From positions 629 to 9,291 of the forward strand of contig PMBP01000255.1 of the NCBI GenBank assembly GCA_003152975.1: a stretch of DNA of 8,663 bases. Direction: 5' to 3'. This DNA comes from Phycisphaerales bacterium (GTDB lineage Bacteria; Planctomycetota; Phycisphaerae; Sedimentisphaerales; Anaerohalosphaeraceae). Each line of letters opens with the position of its first letter. The first letter of the stretch is position 1. Below are positions 8,091 to 8,663 of this stretch, one piece after another. The notes beneath the pieces were generated by a model. It made no database searches. It was not told the origin of the DNA and worked only from the letters and a program-made list of their open reading frames with translations. Position numbers and translations under genes: made by a program.

Positions 8091-8128
8091 TTCCATTCAA
8101 TCCAAGAGAATGGAAATTCCTATTTGTC
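8091..8128 (+). terminator. Weak candidate terminator after the sulfatase unit
   Basis: TTCCATTC (8091-8098) and GAATGGAA (8108-8115) form an 8-bp perfect stem with a 9-base loop, followed by a T-rich but interrupted stretch (ATTCCTATTTGTC). It lies 78 bases after the sulfatase stop, where a terminator would be expected. The stem is AT-rich and there is no clean T run, so it may instead be an operator-like inverted repeat or chance. Confidence 0.3.
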
Positions 8129-8140
8129 AAGTCCAGTTAG

Positions 8141-8483
8141 CTGATGACGCACCAGGTACGGGTAATGCCTCATGCCATCGTTACATCTGCTCCGTTGAAA
8201 AAAATCCAAAATGTTTTTTATGATGCCATAATTAATGTTGAATCCCTTATTAGAGAAGCATGTGATTATTTACCCCATCTTAGCATTTTTCATTTATTTG
8301 TGTCGCTACAGATTAACACAGTAAGAACCATTTTTTTCGGACCTTGTCAGAAAATCCCTTATATTCGTCAAATTTCGCATATTTGGTATCGAACAGCTCT
8401 TGGAGAGAAGATTCCCCTGTGGATTTCTCAGTTTGGACTGTTTTTGAGGGCAATAAAATGTTACAATTCGCATCAGAAAGATG
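8141..8483. other. AT-rich gap with no convincing gene
   Basis: Base composition drops sharply: hand counting gives about 36% GC over 8221-8460, against 65% in a sample line of the mutase gene (4021-4080). One frame stays open from ATG 8144 to a stop at 8513-8515 (123 codons), but it has no good ribosome site. Its translation is rich in Ile, His and Phe with no recognisable domain or signal peptide. A-tracts and T-tracts, such as the T run at 8331-8337, suggest bent or regulatory DNA or a decayed insert. No repeat array, tRNA or insertion-sequence end is visible. Confidence 0.6.
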
Positions 8484-8516
8484 TTGACAAACGATCGTTG
8501 ACTAAGGTAATATAAT
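8484..8516 (+). promoter_or_regulatory. Promoter of the truncated secreted-protein gene
   Basis: TTGACA at 8484-8489 is a perfect -35 box. Two overlapping -10 boxes are possible: TAATAT at 8508-8513 (18-base spacer) and a perfect TATAAT at 8511-8516 (21-base spacer, longer than usual). Either puts the transcript start near 8518-8524, about 80-85 bases before the ATG at 8604. Confidence 0.6.
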
Positions 8517-8520
8517 AAAT

Positions 8521-8542
8521 CGTGGAAGGGCTGCTTTCCACG
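8521..8542 (+). promoter_or_regulatory. Stem-loop at the 5' end of the leader transcript
   Basis: CGTGGAA (8521-8527) pairs exactly with TTCCACG (8536-8542). A G-T wobble (8528/8535) and a G-C pair (8529/8534) extend the stem to 9 bp, closing a 4-base loop (GCTG). It begins almost at the predicted transcript start. It has no T run, so it is not a standard terminator. It could protect the mRNA 5' end or be a regulatory leader element; this is inferred from position. Confidence 0.55.
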
Positions 8543-8604
8543 GGAGATAACTAAAAGGGCGAAAAACGCTCGATTGAGAATGAAAAACGCGAGGGGAATA
8601 ACTA
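8542..8604 (+). repeat. Short direct repeats in the leader
   Basis: Two pairs of direct repeats occur in the leader. GAAAAACGC is at 8561-8569 and 8582-8590, offset 21 bases. GGGAGATAACTA (8542-8553) and GGGGAATAACTA (8593-8604) match at 10 of 12 bases, offset 51; the second copy spans the ribosome-binding region and the first base of the start codon. The upstream copy could mimic or compete with the ribosome site, but this may also be simple duplication. Confidence 0.45.
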
Positions 8605-8663
8605 TGAAGAAGTTACTTGTATTGTTGTCATTGGTTGCTGTTGCCTCAACGGCAATGGCGGGG
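8604..8663 (+). CDS. Secreted protein of unknown function, N-terminus only
   Basis: Only 20 codons are present before the window ends, in frame and without a stop. They encode a textbook Sec signal peptide: a basic start (MKK), a hydrophobic core (LLVLLSLVAVAST) and an AMA cleavage site before the final Gly. GAGGGG at 8591-8596 is a good ribosome site 7 bases upstream. Signal peptides of this form are common on planctomycete surface or extracellular proteins, including those with C-terminal sorting motifs such as PEP-CTERM, but nothing here shows the mature protein. It has its own promoter and a structured leader, which suggests separate control from the sulfatase unit. Confidence 0.7.
   Translation, partial: MKKLLVLLSLVAVASTAMAG

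Noticed and set aside
8051..8140. Possible 29-residue peptide after the last sulfatase
   Set aside because: The upstream ribosome site is weak, and the frame overlaps the ATTCAA repeats and inverted repeat. Too short to support.
8198..8221. A-tract followed by T-tract that could form a hairpin
   Set aside because: Only about 6 A-T pairs with no GC pairs; expected by chance in AT-rich DNA.
8144..8515. Open frame of 123 codons in the AT-rich gap
   Set aside because: There is no good ribosome site, signal, domain or plausible protein composition, and its end overlaps the promoter at 8484. Not called as a gene, though kept as part of a finding.

Overview
The window looks like a piece of a Planctomycetota chromosome, possibly a Phycisphaerae/Sedimentisphaerales-type lineage; Verrucomicrobiota or Lentisphaerota are less likely alternatives. 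This is inferred from gene content, not from a marker gene. The signs are an exported Gfo/Idh/MocA oxidoreductase with a Tat signal, a secreted HEAT-repeat protein beside it, several Tat-dependent sulfatases, high-GC coding DNA (65% in one 60-base stretch of the mutase gene counted by hand), and recognisable Shine-Dalgarno sites. All genes lie on the + strand.

Layout: (1) 51-3469 holds a Tat-exported Gfo/Idh/MocA oxidoreductase followed, 68 bases later, by a Sec-exported HEAT-repeat protein. They are probably co-transcribed from a promoter outside the window. (2) 3470-3640 is a gap with a near-consensus sigma70 promoter (TTGACA, 17 bases, TACGAT). (3) 3641-8013 is a compact three-gene unit: a cytoplasmic ManB-type phosphomannomutase/phosphoglucomutase, a Tat-exported lipoprotein sulfatase 46 bases later, and a second Tat-exported sulfatase of the arylsulfatase A/GALNS type that overlaps the first by 14 bases. 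(4) 8014-8483 is a gap that becomes very AT-rich (about 36% GC over 8221-8460 by hand count) with no convincing gene. (5) 8484-8663 holds a second strong promoter, a leader of roughly 85 nt with a 9-bp stem-loop and short direct repeats, and the first 20 codons of a secreted protein cut by the window end.

Inferred function: the sulfatases remove sulfate esters from polysaccharides or glycans outside the cytoplasmic membrane. Both carry the cysteine motif that is matured to formylglycine, so a maturase encoded elsewhere is needed, and Tat export fits modification and folding before export. The mutase would interconvert hexose 1- and 6-phosphates, either for catabolism of released sugars or for nucleotide-sugar synthesis. 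The oxidoreductase and HEAT protein are a familiar pair in polysaccharide-degrading Planctomycetota, but their substrates cannot be read from sequence.

I do not see a clearly new multi-gene system. The parts most worth a second look are the structured leader before the truncated secreted gene, the AT-rich island before it, and the joining of a core sugar-phosphate mutase to two exported sulfatases under one promoter.
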